The position numbers and the translations under genes were made by a program. This document shows, piece after piece, positions 21,869-30,999 of a stretch of 64,000 bases of DNA. Position 1 is the stretch's first letter. Each line of letters starts with the position of its first letter. Origin of the DNA: Agilicoccus flavus (GTDB taxonomy: Bacteria > Actinomycetota > Actinomycetes > Actinomycetales > Dermatophilaceae); the NCBI RefSeq assembly GCF_014857905.1, contig NZ_JACYXE010000003.1:62001-126000 (forward strand), given 5' to 3'. The notes under the pieces are model-generated. The model was not told where the DNA came from. It made no database searches and saw only the letters and a program-made list of their open reading frames with translations.

Positions 21869-22140
21869 CGCAGCCCGTCGAGCTCGTCCTCGCCCCACCG
21901 GCATCTCGAGCCATCCAGAGCTGCCTGCCGGAGGCTGTCGCCGCAGCAGTGGTCGAGTTCCTCACGGGGGCGCTCATCGACAACCCCCGGCGAGTCGGGA
22001 AAGCCCTCACCGGCGAGCTCACCGGGATCCACTCTGCGCGGCGTGGCACCTATCGGATCCTGTACCGGATCAACGAGCAGGACCGCGAGGTCGTCGTGCT
22101 CCGCATCGAACACCGCCGCGATGCCTACGGCCGGCACTGA
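21865..22140 (+). CDS. RelE/ParE-superfamily toxin
   Basis: A 91-residue basic toxin. The pattern PASRAIQSCLPEAVAAAVVEFLTGALIDNPRRVGKALTGEL and then GTYRILYRINEQDREVVVLRIEHRRDAYG is typical of RelE-like ribosome-dependent mRNA interferases, with Arg, Tyr and His residues near the C-terminus in the catalytic region. The GTG start overlaps the antitoxin stop. A gyrase-directed ParE function is less likely, but the sequence alone does not exclude it. Confidence 0.88.
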   Translation: MTQPVELVLAPPASRAIQSCLPEAVAAAVVEFLTGALIDNPRRVGKALTGELTGIHSARRGTYRILYRINEQDREVVVLRIEHRRDAYGRH

Positions 22141-22271
22141 GCCCACCAGCTCGTTGCCTCGTCGGGAGAACACGCACGATCGTTCGACGCGGCCGGCCGG
22201 ACGACGCGCGCCTGTGCCACTCCGGCACCGCGCCCGCGGCCCCGTGCGCCGCCGGTGGCATACTTGGGGCC

Positions 22272-22414
22272 ACGTGCTCCGGGGTCGGTGAAAGTCCGAG
22301 CCGGCGGTGACAGTCCGCGACCCGCACAGGCGCGGCCCCTCGGGGCCGAGCGTGGCGGTTGACCTGGTGGAACTCCAGGACCGACGGTGAAAGTCCGGAT
22401 GGGAGGCAGCACGC
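22272..22414 (+). ncRNA. FMN riboswitch (RFN element)
   Basis: The conserved RFN blocks are all readable: GGGGTCGGTGAAAGTCCGAG, CCGGCGGTGACAGTCCGCGA, GTTGACCTGGTGGAACTCCA and CCGACGGTGAAAGTCCGGAT, closing with GGGAGGCAGCACG. A CATACT box at 22259-22264 could be the -10. It lies 130 bases upstream of ribD and should repress the rib operon when FMN is abundant, probably by hiding the ribosome site or by termination in 22415-22540. Confidence 0.95.
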
Positions 22415-22546
22415 GCGAGTCGTGGTCGTGCCCTCGGGCGCGTCCACCTCGCCGACGACGCGTCGCGCCGCGATGCCTCGTCGATGTCCGCGTCCCGCAC
22501 GCGTCCCCGGAGTCCGATGCTCGGACCCGGACGGACGGAGGAACGC

Positions 22547-23671
22547 GTGGCCACCCAGCCCCACCTCGCCGACGCCGCGCGCCCCGGCGACCGCGCCGCG
22601 ATGGCCCTCGCCCTCGAGCTCGCGGAGCGCGGCCCGATCGCCGACCCGAACCCCCGCGTCGGCTGCGTCGTCCTCGACCGCGACGGGGCCCTCGCCGGGG
22701 CGGGGCACCACGCCGGGGCGGGCACGCCGCACGCGGAGGCCGTCGCCCTCGCCGACGCGGCCGCCCGGGGCGCCGACGTGCGCGGCGGCACCGTGTTCGT
22801 CACGCTCGAACCCTGCAACCACACCGGGCGCACCGGCCCCTGCGCGCTCGCCCTCGCGGCGGCCGGACCGGGGCGGGTCGTGTACGCCCAGGCCGACCCG
22901 GGCGCCGCGTCCGGCGGCGGCGCCCGCGAACTGGCCCGCCGCGGCGTGCTCGTCGAGGTCGACGCCGTCGCGGGCCCCCCGGCCCACGCGCTCAACCGCG
23001 CGTGGACCCACGCGATCGCCACCGGCCGGCCCTTCGTCACGTGGAAGACGGCGACGACCCTCGACGGCCGCATCGCCGCCGCCGACGGGAGCAGCCGGTG
23101 GATCACCGGGCCGGCTGCGCGCGCCGATGTGCACGCGCTGCGCGCGCGGTGCGGGGCGATCGTCGTCGGGACGGGGACGGCTCTCGCCGACGACCCCGCC
23201 CTCGACGTCCGCACGTCTCCCGCCGCGCCCACGGCGGCTCGCGGGCCCGCCCCCGTCCGCCGCCCGCCGGACGTCCCGCCGCTGCGGGTCGTCGTCGGCG
23301 AGCGCCCCCTGCCCGCCGACGCGCGGCTCCTCGACGGCCGCGCCCCCACCCTGATCCGCACGGACCGGGACCTGCCCGCCCTGCTCGCGGACCTGCACGC
23401 CCGCGAGATCCGCCACGTCCTGCTCGAGGGGGGCGCCACCCTCGCGGCGGCGTTCGCCCGGGCCGGCTTCGTCGACGAGGTCGTCGCCTACGTCGCCCCC
23501 GCGTTCCTCGGCTCCGGCCCCGGCGGGCTCGGCGACCTGGGCGTCGGCACCATCGGCGACGCGTGGCGCCTCGACCTGCACGACGTGACCCGCCTCGGGG
23601 ACGACGTCCGCCTCACCCTCACCCCGCGCCGCCCCGCCGCGGGGACCCCACCCGAGAAGGAAGACACCTGA
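22547..23671 (+). CDS. ribD: Bifunctional diaminohydroxyphosphoribosylaminopyrimidine deaminase / reductase
   Basis: Performs the deamination and side-chain reduction steps between GTP cyclohydrolase II and lumazine synthase. GTG at 22547 follows GGAGGA by four bases. The 374-residue protein has an N-terminal zinc deaminase domain (His62-Ala-Glu64, Cys90 and Cys99 in EPCNHTGRTGPC) and a C-terminal NADPH reductase (KTATTLDGRIAAADGSSRWITG, LEGGATLAAAF). A variable Pro/Ala stretch near residues 220-245 interrupts the reductase. First gene of the rib operon. Confidence 0.95.
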   Translation: MATQPHLADAARPGDRAAMALALELAERGPIADPNPRVGCVVLDRDGALAGAGHHAGAGTPHAEAVALADAAARGADVRGGTVFVTLEPCNHTGRTGPCALALAAAGPGRVVYAQADPGAASGGGARELARRGVLVEVDAVAGPPAHALNRAWTHAIATGRPFVTWKTATTLDGRIAAADGSSRWITGPAARADVHALRARCGAIVVGTGTALADDPALDVRTSPAAPTAARGPAPVRRPPDVPPLRVVVGERPLPADARLLDGRAPTLIRTDRDLPALLADLHAREIRHVLLEGGATLAAAFARAGFVDEVVAYVAPAFLGSGPGGLGDLGVGTIGDAWRLDLHDVTRLGDDVRLTLTPRRPAAGTPPEKEDT

Positions 23672-24282
23672 TGTTCACCGGCATCGTCGAAGAACTCGGC
23701 CGGGTCGAGGCCATCGACCCCGGCACCGACTCGGCCGTCCTGCGTGTGCGCGGCCCGCTGGCCGTCTCGGACGCCGCGATCGGCTCGTCCATCGCCGTCA
23801 ACGGCGTCTGCCTCACCGTGACCGGAGCCGACGCGGACGCCGGCACGTTCGCCGTCGACGTCATGGCCGAGACGCTGAACCGCTCGAGCCTGGGCGACCT
23901 CGCCCCGGGCGACCCCGTCAACCTCGAACGGGCCATGCGCGCCGACCGCCGGTTCGGCGGGCACGTCGTCCAGGGGCACGTCGACGGCACCGGCACGATC
24001 CTGCGTCGCGAGCCCGGCTACCGCTGGGAGGTCGTGACGATCGCCCTGCCCGCCGGTCTGCGGCGTTACGTCGTCGAGAAGGGCTCGATCTGCGTCGACG
24101 GCACGTCGCTCACGGTGAGCGCGCTCGACGACGACTCCTTCTCGGTCGGCCTCATCCCCACGACGCTCGCCGCGACGACGCTCGGCTCCGCCGGTGTGGG
24201 GGCCCGCGTCAACCTCGAGGTCGACGTCCTCGCCAAGTACGTCGAGAACATGCTCGCCACGAACGGAAAGGCCCCCTCATGA
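23671..24282 (+). CDS. ribE: Riboflavin synthase alpha chain
   Basis: Dismutates two 6,7-dimethyl-8-ribityllumazine molecules to riboflavin. The 203-residue protein begins MFTGIVEELGRVEAI and has two repeated beta-barrel halves, each with a lumazine-binding pattern: VNGVCLTV in the first and CVDGTSLTVSAL in the second, plus RFGGHVVQGHVDGTG. ATG at 23671 shares one base with the ribD stop; the stop overlaps the transporter gene by four bases. Confidence 0.96.
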   Translation: MFTGIVEELGRVEAIDPGTDSAVLRVRGPLAVSDAAIGSSIAVNGVCLTVTGADADAGTFAVDVMAETLNRSSLGDLAPGDPVNLERAMRADRRFGGHVVQGHVDGTGTILRREPGYRWEVVTIALPAGLRRYVVEKGSICVDGTSLTVSALDDDSFSVGLIPTTLAATTLGSAGVGARVNLEVDVLAKYVENMLATNGKAPS

Positions 24283-24986
24283 GCGACTGGCTCACGACCC
24301 TGTACGACGCGAAGGTGGACATCGCCGGGTACCCGCTGCTGTGGCGGGAGATCATCGGCAACGGCTTCGGGTTCGCCTCCGCGGTCGGCGGGTTGCGCCG
24401 CCGCGTGTGGGCGTGGCCGGTGGGGATCGTCGGCAACGTCATCCTCTTCACCGTCTTCTTCGGCATGGCCCTGTCCGTCGACGACGGCCGCCACCCTCTG
24501 TACGGCCAGGCCGCCCGGCAGATCTTCTTCATCGTCACGAGCGTGTACGGCTGGTGGACGTGGCGCCGGTCGCAGGCCGCCCGCGCCGACGACGCCCCCG
24601 CCATCACGCCGCGGTGGGCGACCGGCGCCGAGCGCCTCGGCTACCTCGCCTTCTGGGTGGGCGGGGTCGTCCTCGCGCAGTGGATCTTCGCGTCCGTCGG
24701 CGCGACGTGGCCGGCGCCGCGCTGGTACCACTGGACCGACGCGTGGATCTTCATCGGCTCCATCGTCGCGACGTACGCGATGGCGCGCGGCTGGAACGAC
24801 TTCTGGCTCGCGTGGATCGCCGTCGACCTCGTGGGCGTGCCCCTACTGTGGCACAGCGAGTACTACCCGAGCGCCGTCCTCTACGCCGTCTACTCCCTGC
24901 TCGTGCTCTACGGGTTCGTCGTCTGGGTGCGGGCGACCCATCGCGAGCGCGGTCCCGCCGCGCAGCGCGAGGGGGCGCCGGTATGA
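24279..24986 (+). CDS. ribM: PnuC-family transporter, probably riboflavin uptake (RibM type)
   Basis: A 235-residue membrane protein with about seven hydrophobic segments and the PnuC motif YGWWTWRR near residue 88. It begins YPLLWREIIGNGFGFASAVGG. The family imports nicotinamide riboside, thiamine or riboflavin. Its position inside an FMN-riboswitch operon, overlapping ribE and ribBA, points to riboflavin, as shown for RibM/PnuX of Corynebacterium and Streptomyces. Substrate is therefore inferred from context, not from the sequence. Confidence 0.85.
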   Translation: MSDWLTTLYDAKVDIAGYPLLWREIIGNGFGFASAVGGLRRRVWAWPVGIVGNVILFTVFFGMALSVDDGRHPLYGQAARQIFFIVTSVYGWWTWRRSQAARADDAPAITPRWATGAERLGYLAFWVGGVVLAQWIFASVGATWPAPRWYHWTDAWIFIGSIVATYAMARGWNDFWLAWIAVDLVGVPLLWHSEYYPSAVLYAVYSLLVLYGFVVWVRATHRERGPAAQREGAPV

Positions 24987-26338
24987 GCGGGGGCGAGCGG
25001 CCTGAGGCGGGCGCGCCGCCGTTCGCACGCATCGAGGACGCGCTGGCGGCGCTGCGGGCCGGCGACCCCGTGCTCGTCCTCGACGACACGGACCGGGAGA
25101 ACGAGGGCGACGTCGTCCTCGCCGCCGCCACCCTGACCGAGCGGGCGGCGGCCTGGACGATCCGGCACACCTCCGGCTACCTGTGCGCGCCGATGCCGGC
25201 GGAGCGGGCCGACGAGCTCGACCTGCCGCTCATGGTCGCCGACAACGCCGATCCGCTCCGGACGGCGTACACGGTGACCGTCGACGCGGCCCGGGGCGTG
25301 ACCACCGGCATCAGCGCCGCGGACCGCGCCCGGACCATCCGCCTCCTCGCCGACCCGGCGACGAGTCCGGCCGATCTCATCCGGCCCGGCCACGTCGTAC
25401 CGCTGCGGGCGCGCCCGGGCGGGGTGCTGGAGCGCCGCGGCCACACCGAGGCGACCGTCGACCTCACGCGCCTGGCCGGGCTACCGCCGGTCGGCGCCAT
25501 CGCGGAGCTCGTGAACGACGACGGCACGATGATGCGGACCCCGCAGGTGCTCGCCCTCGGGGCCGAGCACGGGTACCCCGTCATCACGATCGCCGACCTC
25601 GCGGCGTGGCGGGCGCGGCACGACCGGGTGCAGGCGGGTGCCGTGACGAGCATCCCCACCGTGCACGGGCGCTTCCGGGCGCACGGCTACCGCGACCTGC
25701 TCACCGGCGCCGAGCACGTGGCGCTCGTCGCGGACCCGCCTGCGCCGGGCGCGCCCACCCTCGTGCGGGTGCACTCGGAGTGCCTGACCGGCGACGGGTT
25801 CGGCTCGCTGCGCTGCGACTGCGGGCCGCAGCTGGAGGCGTCGCTGTCGCGGATCGCGGCGCACGGCGGCGTCCTCGTCTACCTGCGGGGGCACGAGGGC
25901 CGCGGGGTCGGTCTCGCCGCCAAGCTCGCCGCGTACGCCCGCCAGGACGCGGGGCGCGACACCGTCGACGCCCAGCTCGACCTCGGCCTCCCGGTCGACG
26001 GGCGCGAGTACGTGGCGGCCGGCGCGATCCTGCACGACCTCGGCGTCGAGGCGGTGCACCTGCTCACCGGCAACCCGGCCAAGGCCGCGGCGCTGGCCGA
26101 GGCCGGGATCCGCGTCGACGGCAGGACCGCCGTGGACACCCTGCCCACCCCCGACAACGTCGCCTACCTGCGCGCCAAGCACGAGCGGTTGGGCCACGAC
26201 GTGCCCTCCCAACGGCGCGCCGACGCCGCGGCGGGCGCCGCTCCCGGCATCGTGGACGCGACGTACGACACGCAGATCACGCAGGACCAGAACGGGCCCG
26301 CGTGGGCCCACGACGAGAGGATCAGCCATGTCCGGTGA
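24983..26338 (+). CDS. ribBA: Bifunctional 3,4-dihydroxy-2-butanone-4-phosphate synthase / GTP cyclohydrolase II
   Basis: Supplies both precursors of riboflavin. ATG at 24983 overlaps the ribM stop (ATGA). The 451-residue protein has the RibB part with [25 protein letters not shown] and PGHVVPLRA, and the RibA part with zinc cysteines Cys267, Cys278 and Cys280 in [14 protein letters not shown] followed by GHEGRGVGL. About 35 variable residues follow the RibA core. Both halves keep their catalytic residues. Confidence 0.96.
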   Translation: MSGGERPEAGAPPFARIEDALAALRAGDPVLVLDDTDRENEGDVVLAAATLTERAAAWTIRHTSGYLCAPMPAERADELDLPLMVADNADPLRTAYTVTVDAARGVTTGISAADRARTIRLLADPATSPADLIRPGHVVPLRARPGGVLERRGHTEATVDLTRLAGLPPVGAIAELVNDDGTMMRTPQVLALGAEHGYPVITIADLAAWRARHDRVQAGAVTSIPTVHGRFRAHGYRDLLTGAEHVALVADPPAPGAPTLVRVHSECLTGDGFGSLRCDCGPQLEASLSRIAAHGGVLVYLRGHEGRGVGLAAKLAAYARQDAGRDTVDAQLDLGLPVDGREYVAAGAILHDLGVEAVHLLTGNPAKAAALAEAGIRVDGRTAVDTLPTPDNVAYLRAKHERLGHDVPSQRRADAAAGAAPGIVDATYDTQITQDQNGPAWAHDERISHVR

Positions 26339-26801
26339 GGGATCGCCGCAGGTCGAGGCCGACGGGTCGGGCCTGTCGGTCGCGATCGTCGCGGCGCGCT
26401 GGCACGAGGAGCTCATGGACGGGCTCGTCGCGGGCGCGCAGAAGGCGCTGGGGGAGGCCGGCACCGACGAGCCGGTCCTCGTGCGCGTCCCCGGCAGCTT
26501 CGAGCTGCCCGTGGCGGCGGCGACGCTCGCCGACCGGTTCGACGTCATCGTCGCGCTCGGGGTCGTCATCCGCGGCGGCACACCGCACTTCGAGTACGTG
26601 TGCGACGCGGTCACCTCGGGCCTGACCCGGGTCTCGGTCGACTGCCGCACCCCGATCGGGTTCGGCGTCCTCACGTGCGACAACTTCGTCCAGGCCCGCG
26701 ACCGCGCGGGACTATCGGGCGGGCACGAGTCCAAGGGGTACGAGGCCGCCATGGCCGCCGTGAGCACCGCCGTCGCGCTGCGGGACGTCGGGCGCGCCTG
26801 A
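26328..26801 (+). CDS. ribH: 6,7-Dimethyl-8-ribityllumazine synthase
   Basis: Condenses the pyrimidine and butanone phosphate precursors into lumazine. The 157-residue protein has [41 protein letters not shown] with the catalytic His, and [11 protein letters not shown]. The ATG at 26328 overlaps ribBA by 11 bases in another frame. Last gene of the rib operon; no clear terminator follows before the hisE promoter. Confidence 0.96.
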   Translation: MSGEGSPQVEADGSGLSVAIVAARWHEELMDGLVAGAQKALGEAGTDEPVLVRVPGSFELPVAAATLADRFDVIVALGVVIRGGTPHFEYVCDAVTSGLTRVSVDCRTPIGFGVLTCDNFVQARDRAGLSGGHESKGYEAAMAAVSTAVALRDVGRA

Positions 26802-26870
26802 CCCGGCGCCGGACGCCTCGCGTCGGACCCCGCGCGTGAGACGGCGCGCCGGTGGTCCGCGCGCGGCGTC

Positions 26871-26876
26871 TAGGGT
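26871..26876 (+). promoter_or_regulatory. Putative leaderless promoter of hisE (TAGGGT)
   Basis: TAGGGT ends eight bases before the hisE GTG, with no ribosome site between. Nearly the same string, TAGGGTGGGCGG, occurs before rpe at 19800. Confidence 0.5.
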
Positions 26877-26884
26877 GGGCGGAC

Positions 26885-27148
26885 GTGAAGACGTTTGACG
26901 CCATGTACGCCGAGGTCGCCGAGAAGGCGCACACGCGCCCCGCCGGCTCGCGCACGGTCACCGAGCTCGACGGCGGCGTGCACACCATCGGGAAGAAGAT
27001 CGTCGAGGAGGCGGCCGAGGTGTGGATGGCAGCCGAGCACGAGGGGCGCGAGCGCACCGCCGAGGAGATCAGCCAGCTGCTGTACCACCTCACCGTGCTC
27101 ATGGTCGACCGCGGCCTGACCCCCGACGACGTCTACACCCACCTCTGA
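26885..27148 (+). CDS. hisE: Phosphoribosyl-ATP pyrophosphatase
   Basis: Second enzyme of histidine synthesis, hydrolysing phosphoribosyl-ATP to phosphoribosyl-AMP. The 87-residue all-helical protein has the MazG-like pattern [18 protein letters not shown] with metal-binding Glu residues and [22 protein letters not shown] at 26885 gives [15 protein letters not shown], the family N-terminus. It is a stand-alone HisE, not fused to HisI, and precedes hisG by 11 bases, the usual actinobacterial pair. Confidence 0.95.
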   Translation: MKTFDAMYAEVAEKAHTRPAGSRTVTELDGGVHTIGKKIVEEAAEVWMAAEHEGRERTAEEISQLLYHLTVLMVDRGLTPDDVYTHL

Positions 27149-27159
27149 AGGACCGCCCC

Positions 27160-28074
27160 GTGAGCACTCCCACCGACACCACCGGCCTGCCCTCCACGGC
27201 CCCGGACCCCGACGGCCCCACGCTGCGCATCGCCGTCCCCAACAAGGGCTCGCTGTCCGACGCCGCCGTGACGATGCTGCGCGAGTCCGGGTACGCGGTG
27301 CGCCGCGACAGCAAGGAACTCGTCGTCACCGACGCCGCCAACGGCATCGAGTTCTTCTATCTGCGCCCGCGCGACATCGCCGTCTACGTCGGGTCCGGCA
27401 CCCTGCACGCGGGCATCACCGGCCGCGACCTGCTCCTCGACTCCGGCAGCGAGGCGATCGAGGTCATGGGCCTCGGCTTCGCGCGGTCGACGTTCCGCTT
27501 CGCCGGCCCGCCCGGGGTCGCCGACGGCGTCGCCCACCTCGACGGGCGACGCATCGCCACCTCCTACGACGGCCTGGTCCGCGCGCACCTCGCCGAGCAC
27601 GGCGTGTCCGCCGACGTCGTCCGGCTCGACGGGGCCGTCGAGACGGCCATCACGCTCGGCGTCGCCGACGCGATCGCCGACGTCGTCGAGACCGGGACGA
27701 CGCTGCGCAACCAGGGCCTCGTCACGTTCGGCGACCCGATCCTGCGCTCCGAGGCCGTCCTCATCTCGCGGAACGGCGCGGGGGATCCCCGCACGGAGCA
27801 GGCGCTCGAGGTGGTCGCCCGCCGCCTCGGGGGCGTCGTCACCGCCCGCACGTACGTGCTCATGGACTACGACATCCGCACCGAGCTCGTCGAGGACGCG
27901 TGCGCGCTCACCCCGGGCATCGAGTCGCCGACGGTCTCGCCCCTGCACGACACGGACTTCGCCGCCGTGCGCGCCATGGTGCCGCGCAGCGGGATGAACC
28001 GGGTCATGGACCGCCTGTACGCCCTGGGCGCGCGCGGCATCCTCGTCACCGACATCTCCGCCTGCCGGCTGTGA
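27160..28074 (+). CDS. hisG: ATP phosphoribosyltransferase (long form)
   Basis: Commits ATP and PRPP to histidine synthesis. GTG at 27160 follows GAAGGA. The 304-residue protein has LRIAVPNKGSLSDAAVTMLRESGY, FFYLRPRDIAVYVGSGTLHAGITG, the PRPP-binding GVADAIADVVETGTTLRNQGL near residues 167-187, and a C-terminal ACT-like regulatory domain. The latter places it in the long HisG group, which is inhibited by histidine and needs no HisZ. About 20 variable residues precede the core. Confidence 0.95.
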   Translation: MSTPTDTTGLPSTAPDPDGPTLRIAVPNKGSLSDAAVTMLRESGYAVRRDSKELVVTDAANGIEFFYLRPRDIAVYVGSGTLHAGITGRDLLLDSGSEAIEVMGLGFARSTFRFAGPPGVADGVAHLDGRRIATSYDGLVRAHLAEHGVSADVVRLDGAVETAITLGVADAIADVVETGTTLRNQGLVTFGDPILRSEAVLISRNGAGDPRTEQALEVVARRLGGVVTARTYVLMDYDIRTELVEDACALTPGIESPTVSPLHDTDFAAVRAMVPRSGMNRVMDRLYALGARGILVTDISACRL

Positions 28075-28144
28075 CCGCACCGGCCGGCCCGGGCGCGGAC
28101 GCCCGGACCGGCAGGGGGCCCGGCCGCCGTGGGAGGGTGGTCGG

Positions 28145-28651
28145 GTGAGCCCGCACGACGACTCCCCGCCGCCCGCGAGGCGGGCGCGCCCGGCCGACCC
28201 GTACGCCCCGTTCCGACCCGGGTGGGGTCGGGTGGTGCCGCTCGTGTCGTCGGTGGCGGTCCTCGCGGTCGCCGCCGCCGGCGCCCTGACCATCCCGGGG
28301 GAGCAGTGGACGCCGCTCGACCGCGGGTTCCTCTTCCTCCTCGGCCTCGCGGCGTCCGCCCTGCTGCTCCGCTACGGCCTCATCGAGGCCCGCCCCTCAC
28401 CCGTCGGACTCGTCGTCCGCAACCTGCTCACGACGCGGCGCCTCGAGTGGGCCGAGATCCTGCGGATGCAGTTCGGGCGCGGCGCACCGTGGGTGACCCT
28501 CGACCTGGCCGACACCGACGTCGTCGCCGTCATGGCGATCCAGAAGGCGGACGGGGCCCGGGGCCGGGCCAACGCGGCCCGCCTCGCCGCCCTCCTGCGC
28601 TACCACTCCGGGCCGGGCGACCCGCCCGAGGTCGACGTCGCGTCGACCTGA
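28145..28651 (+). CDS. PH-domain membrane protein (bPH6-like)
   Basis: A 168-residue protein with a Pro/Arg-rich head, two membrane segments at about residues 30-50 and 62-78, then a small PH-like domain (GLVVRNLLTTRRLEWAEILRMQF, APWVTLDLADTDVVAVMAIQ). A PH-domain protein directly after hisE-hisG is a widespread actinobacterial arrangement, but its role is unknown and nothing in it points to histidine synthesis. No ribosome site is obvious before the GTG at 28145, and a weak GAGGGT box lies a few bases upstream. Confidence 0.8.
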   Translation: MSPHDDSPPPARRARPADPYAPFRPGWGRVVPLVSSVAVLAVAAAGALTIPGEQWTPLDRGFLFLLGLAASALLLRYGLIEARPSPVGLVVRNLLTTRRLEWAEILRMQFGRGAPWVTLDLADTDVVAVMAIQKADGARGRANAARLAALLRYHSGPGDPPEVDVAST

Positions 28652-28759
28652 CGTAGGTGTCCTGCCCGAGGACGTCGTTCGAGGGAGGGCGAGACGTCGT
28701 GCTGCCGATGTCCCCGGGGACGCCGGAGTTGGAGCACCGGCATGCTGATGCGTCGATGT

Positions 28760-28765
28760 TATGAT
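28760..28765 (+). promoter_or_regulatory. Putative leaderless promoter of vapB (TATGAT)
   Basis: TATGAT, close to the consensus -10, ends six bases before the vapB ATG. A clear -35 was not found. Confidence 0.5.
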
Positions 28766-28771
28766 GCGCTC

Positions 28772-28999
28772 ATGCGAACGACCCTTGATCTGGACGAGGT
28801 GGTGCTGAGTGCTGCGCGAGCCAAGGCGCGCGCAGAAGGCATCTCGCTCGGGCGCGCAGTGTCCGAGCTGGCGTTGGCCTCGCTGAGTCCGCAGAGTCGA
28901 CCGTCGGAATCGTCATCGAACGAGTTCCCGATTCTTCACGGAGTTCCCGGACATGTCGTGACCGACGAACTGGTCGCGTCGTACCGCGATGACGACTGA
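28772..28999 (+). CDS. vapB: VapB-type antitoxin
   Basis: A 75-residue antitoxin. The N-terminus MRTTLDLDEVVLSAARAKARAEGISLGRAVSELA is a ribbon-helix-helix pattern typical of VapB partners of PIN toxins; the C-terminal ILHGVPGHVVTDELVASYRDDD should bind the toxin. ATG at 28772 follows a TATGAT box at leaderless distance; an in-frame ATG ten codons earlier would lie upstream of that box. It overlaps the toxin by 11 bases. Codon use is less GC-biased than in the neighbours, consistent with transfer. Confidence 0.88.
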   Translation: MRTTLDLDEVVLSAARAKARAEGISLGRAVSELALASLSPQSRPSESSSNEFPILHGVPGHVVTDELVASYRDDD

Positions 29000-29435
29000 G
29001 ACCCCGGTTCGACGTCTCCTGGACGTCAACGTGCTCCTCGCGCTCATCTGGGACCGGCACCTCCACCACGAGGCCGCTCGGCGGCAATTCCGCGCGGTCG
29101 CGACGGCCTTCGCGACGACGGCCGTGACAGAGTCCGGCCTGGTGCGGCTCCTGCTCACCCCGGCGGTCGTCGGACGGAAGGTGTCGACGCCGGAGGCCCT
29201 TGGGGCGCTGCGTGACGTTCGTTCGCTCCCGGGCTGGGCCTGGCTCGACGACGACGCGTCGTTCGACTCCGCCGTCGTCGACGTGCGCGTGATGATCGGC
29301 CGGCGTCAGGTGACCGATATGCATCTGGTCGACCTGGCGGCGAGACACGGCCAACGCCTGGCCACCTTCGACACGGGCCTTGTCAGTTCTCTGGCCCCGG
29401 CCGATCACCACCACGTCGACCTGTGGTCGCCCTGA
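28989..29435 (+). CDS. vapC: VapC-type PIN-domain ribonuclease toxin
   Basis: A 148-residue PIN-domain protein. The four acidic metal ligands are present: Asp12 in LLDVNVLLAL, Glu48 in TESGLVR, Asp110 in VTDMHLVDLA and Asp128 in ATFDTGL. This matches the VapC subgroup that often cleaves tRNA or rRNA loops, though the target here cannot be read from the sequence. The ATG at 28989 lies within the end of vapB. It converges with the tctA transcription unit, whose end is 57 bases away. Confidence 0.92.
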   Translation: MTTETPVRRLLDVNVLLALIWDRHLHHEAARRQFRAVATAFATTAVTESGLVRLLLTPAVVGRKVSTPEALGALRDVRSLPGWAWLDDDASFDSAVVDVRVMIGRRQVTDMHLVDLAARHGQRLATFDTGLVSSLAPADHHHVDLWSP

Positions 29436-29492
29436 CCGCGAACGGCTGATTCTGCCTCGCCGTCACAGGCGCCGGCTCCCGCGTTCGCCGGC

Positions 29493-30998
29493 TCAGAGGT
29501 CGTGGCTCGCCCGGGCGCGCAGCTTGGCGCGCACGACGAACGCGAGGACGACGAGCAGGCCGAGGTAGATGATCACCGGGATCGGGTGGGCCACGAACAC
29601 GCCGTAGTCGCCGTCGGAGGACAGCAGCCCGTCGCGCAGCGACGTCTCGAACAGCGGCCCGAGGACGAGGCCGATCATGAGCGGGGCCAGCGGCACGTCG
29701 TGGCGGCGCATGGCGAACCCGACGAGGGCGAGCCCGAGCAGCAGGAACAGGTCGAACGGCTGGCCCGCCGTCGCGTACACGCCGAGCCCGCAGAACACCA
29801 TGATCCCGGCGTACAGGTACGGCCGCGGGATGAGCAGCAGCTTCGCCCACAGCGACGCGAACGGCAGGTTGAGCGCGAGGAGCACGATCATCGCGATGAA
29901 GAAGCTCGCGAGCAGCGCCCACACGAGGTCCGCGGCGCGGGTGAACAGCAGCGGCCCCGGCTGGAGGCCGTACTGCTGGAACGCGGCGAGCATGATCGCC
30001 GCGGTGCTCGACACGGGGAGCCCGAGCGCGAGCAGCGCGCCCATGGCCATGCCCGTCGTCGAGTTGCCCGCCGCCTCCGGGCCGGCGAGGCCCCGGATCG
30101 CGCCCCGGCCGAACTGCGGGTCCGGGCGGCGGCGGTCGAGGCGGCGCTCGACGTCGTAGGCCATGAAGGTGGGCACCTCGCTGCCGCCGACCGGGATGAT
30201 CCCGAACGGCAGGCCGATCGCCGTGCCGCGCAACCACGCCGGGAGGGCCTCGCGGAACTCCGCCCGGGACAGGAACGGCCGCCCCGAGAGTCGCATCTCG
30301 TGCCCCTCCGGGTCGCGGCGGATGCGCGCGGCGACGTGGAAGACCTCGCCGAGGGCGAGGATCGCGACCGTCACCGTGACGATGGAGATGCCGTCGAACA
30401 TCTCCGGCACGCCCATCGTGAACCGCTCGGTGCCGGTGAAGGAGTCGATGCCCACGCAGGCGATGCCGAGGCCGAGGACGAGGGAGGCGAGGCCCTTGAC
30501 GGCGGAGTCGGCGACGATCGAGCTCGTGGCCACGAAGGCGAAGAGCGCGAGGGCCAGGTATTCGGCCGGGCCGAACTCCGCGGAGAGGTCGGCGAGCTTG
30601 GGGGCGAGGAAGACGACGACGGTCGAGGCGATCATGCCGCCGACGAAGGCGCCGATGGCGGCCGTCGCCAACGCCTGGGGGGCTCGCCCGCTCTTGGCCA
30701 TGGCGTGGCCCTCGAACGTCGACGCGATCGCCGAGCCCTGGCCCGGGGTGTTCATGAGGATGGCCATGGTCGAGTCGCCGAACAGCCCGCCGAAGTACAC
30801 GCCGGCGAACATGATGAACGCGCCCGTGGGGTCGAGGGCGAACGTCAGGGGCAGCAGGAGGGCGACGGCCATCGACGACCCGAGGCCGGGGACGACCCCG
30901 ACGGCGGTGCCGAGCAGACAGCCGACGACGACCCACAGCAGGTTCATCGGCGACAGGGCGCCCCCGAAGCCGCCGAAGAGGGCGATGAGTTGGTCCAT
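29493..30998 (-). CDS. tctA: Tripartite tricarboxylate transporter, large membrane subunit TctA
   Basis: The 501-residue protein has about 11-12 membrane segments and the TctA signature: LGTAVGVVPGLGSSMAVALLLP at residues 29-50 and a related GIIPVGGSEVPTFMAYDVERR in the second half, then PEAAGNSTTGMAMGALLALGLP. It forms the channel for a citrate or other carboxylate, driven by an ion gradient, with TctB and the binding protein TctC. ATG at 30998 is one base clear of the tctB stop. The substrate is unknown. Confidence 0.94.
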   Translation of the reverse strand: MDQLIALFGGFGGALSPMNLLWVVVGCLLGTAVGVVPGLGSSMAVALLLPLTFALDPTGAFIMFAGVYFGGLFGDSTMAILMNTPGQGSAIASTFEGHAMAKSGRAPQALATAAIGAFVGGMIASTVVVFLAPKLADLSAEFGPAEYLALALFAFVATSSIVADSAVKGLASLVLGLGIACVGIDSFTGTERFTMGVPEMFDGISIVTVTVAILALGEVFHVAARIRRDPEGHEMRLSGRPFLSRAEFREALPAWLRGTAIGLPFGIIPVGGSEVPTFMAYDVERRLDRRRPDPQFGRGAIRGLAGPEAAGNSTTGMAMGALLALGLPVSSTAAIMLAAFQQYGLQPGPLLFTRAADLVWALLASFFIAMIVLLALNLPFASLWAKLLLIPRPYLYAGIMVFCGLGVYATAGQPFDLFLLLGLALVGFAMRRHDVPLAPLMIGLVLGPLFETSLRDGLLSSDGDYGVFVAHPIPVIIYLGLLVVLAFVVRAKLRARASHDL

Positions 30999-30999
30999 G

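Noticed and set aside
28742-28771. Earlier ATG for vapB
   Set aside because: It lies upstream of the TATGAT box and adds residues (MLMRRCYDAL) unlike the ribbon-helix-helix start at 28772.
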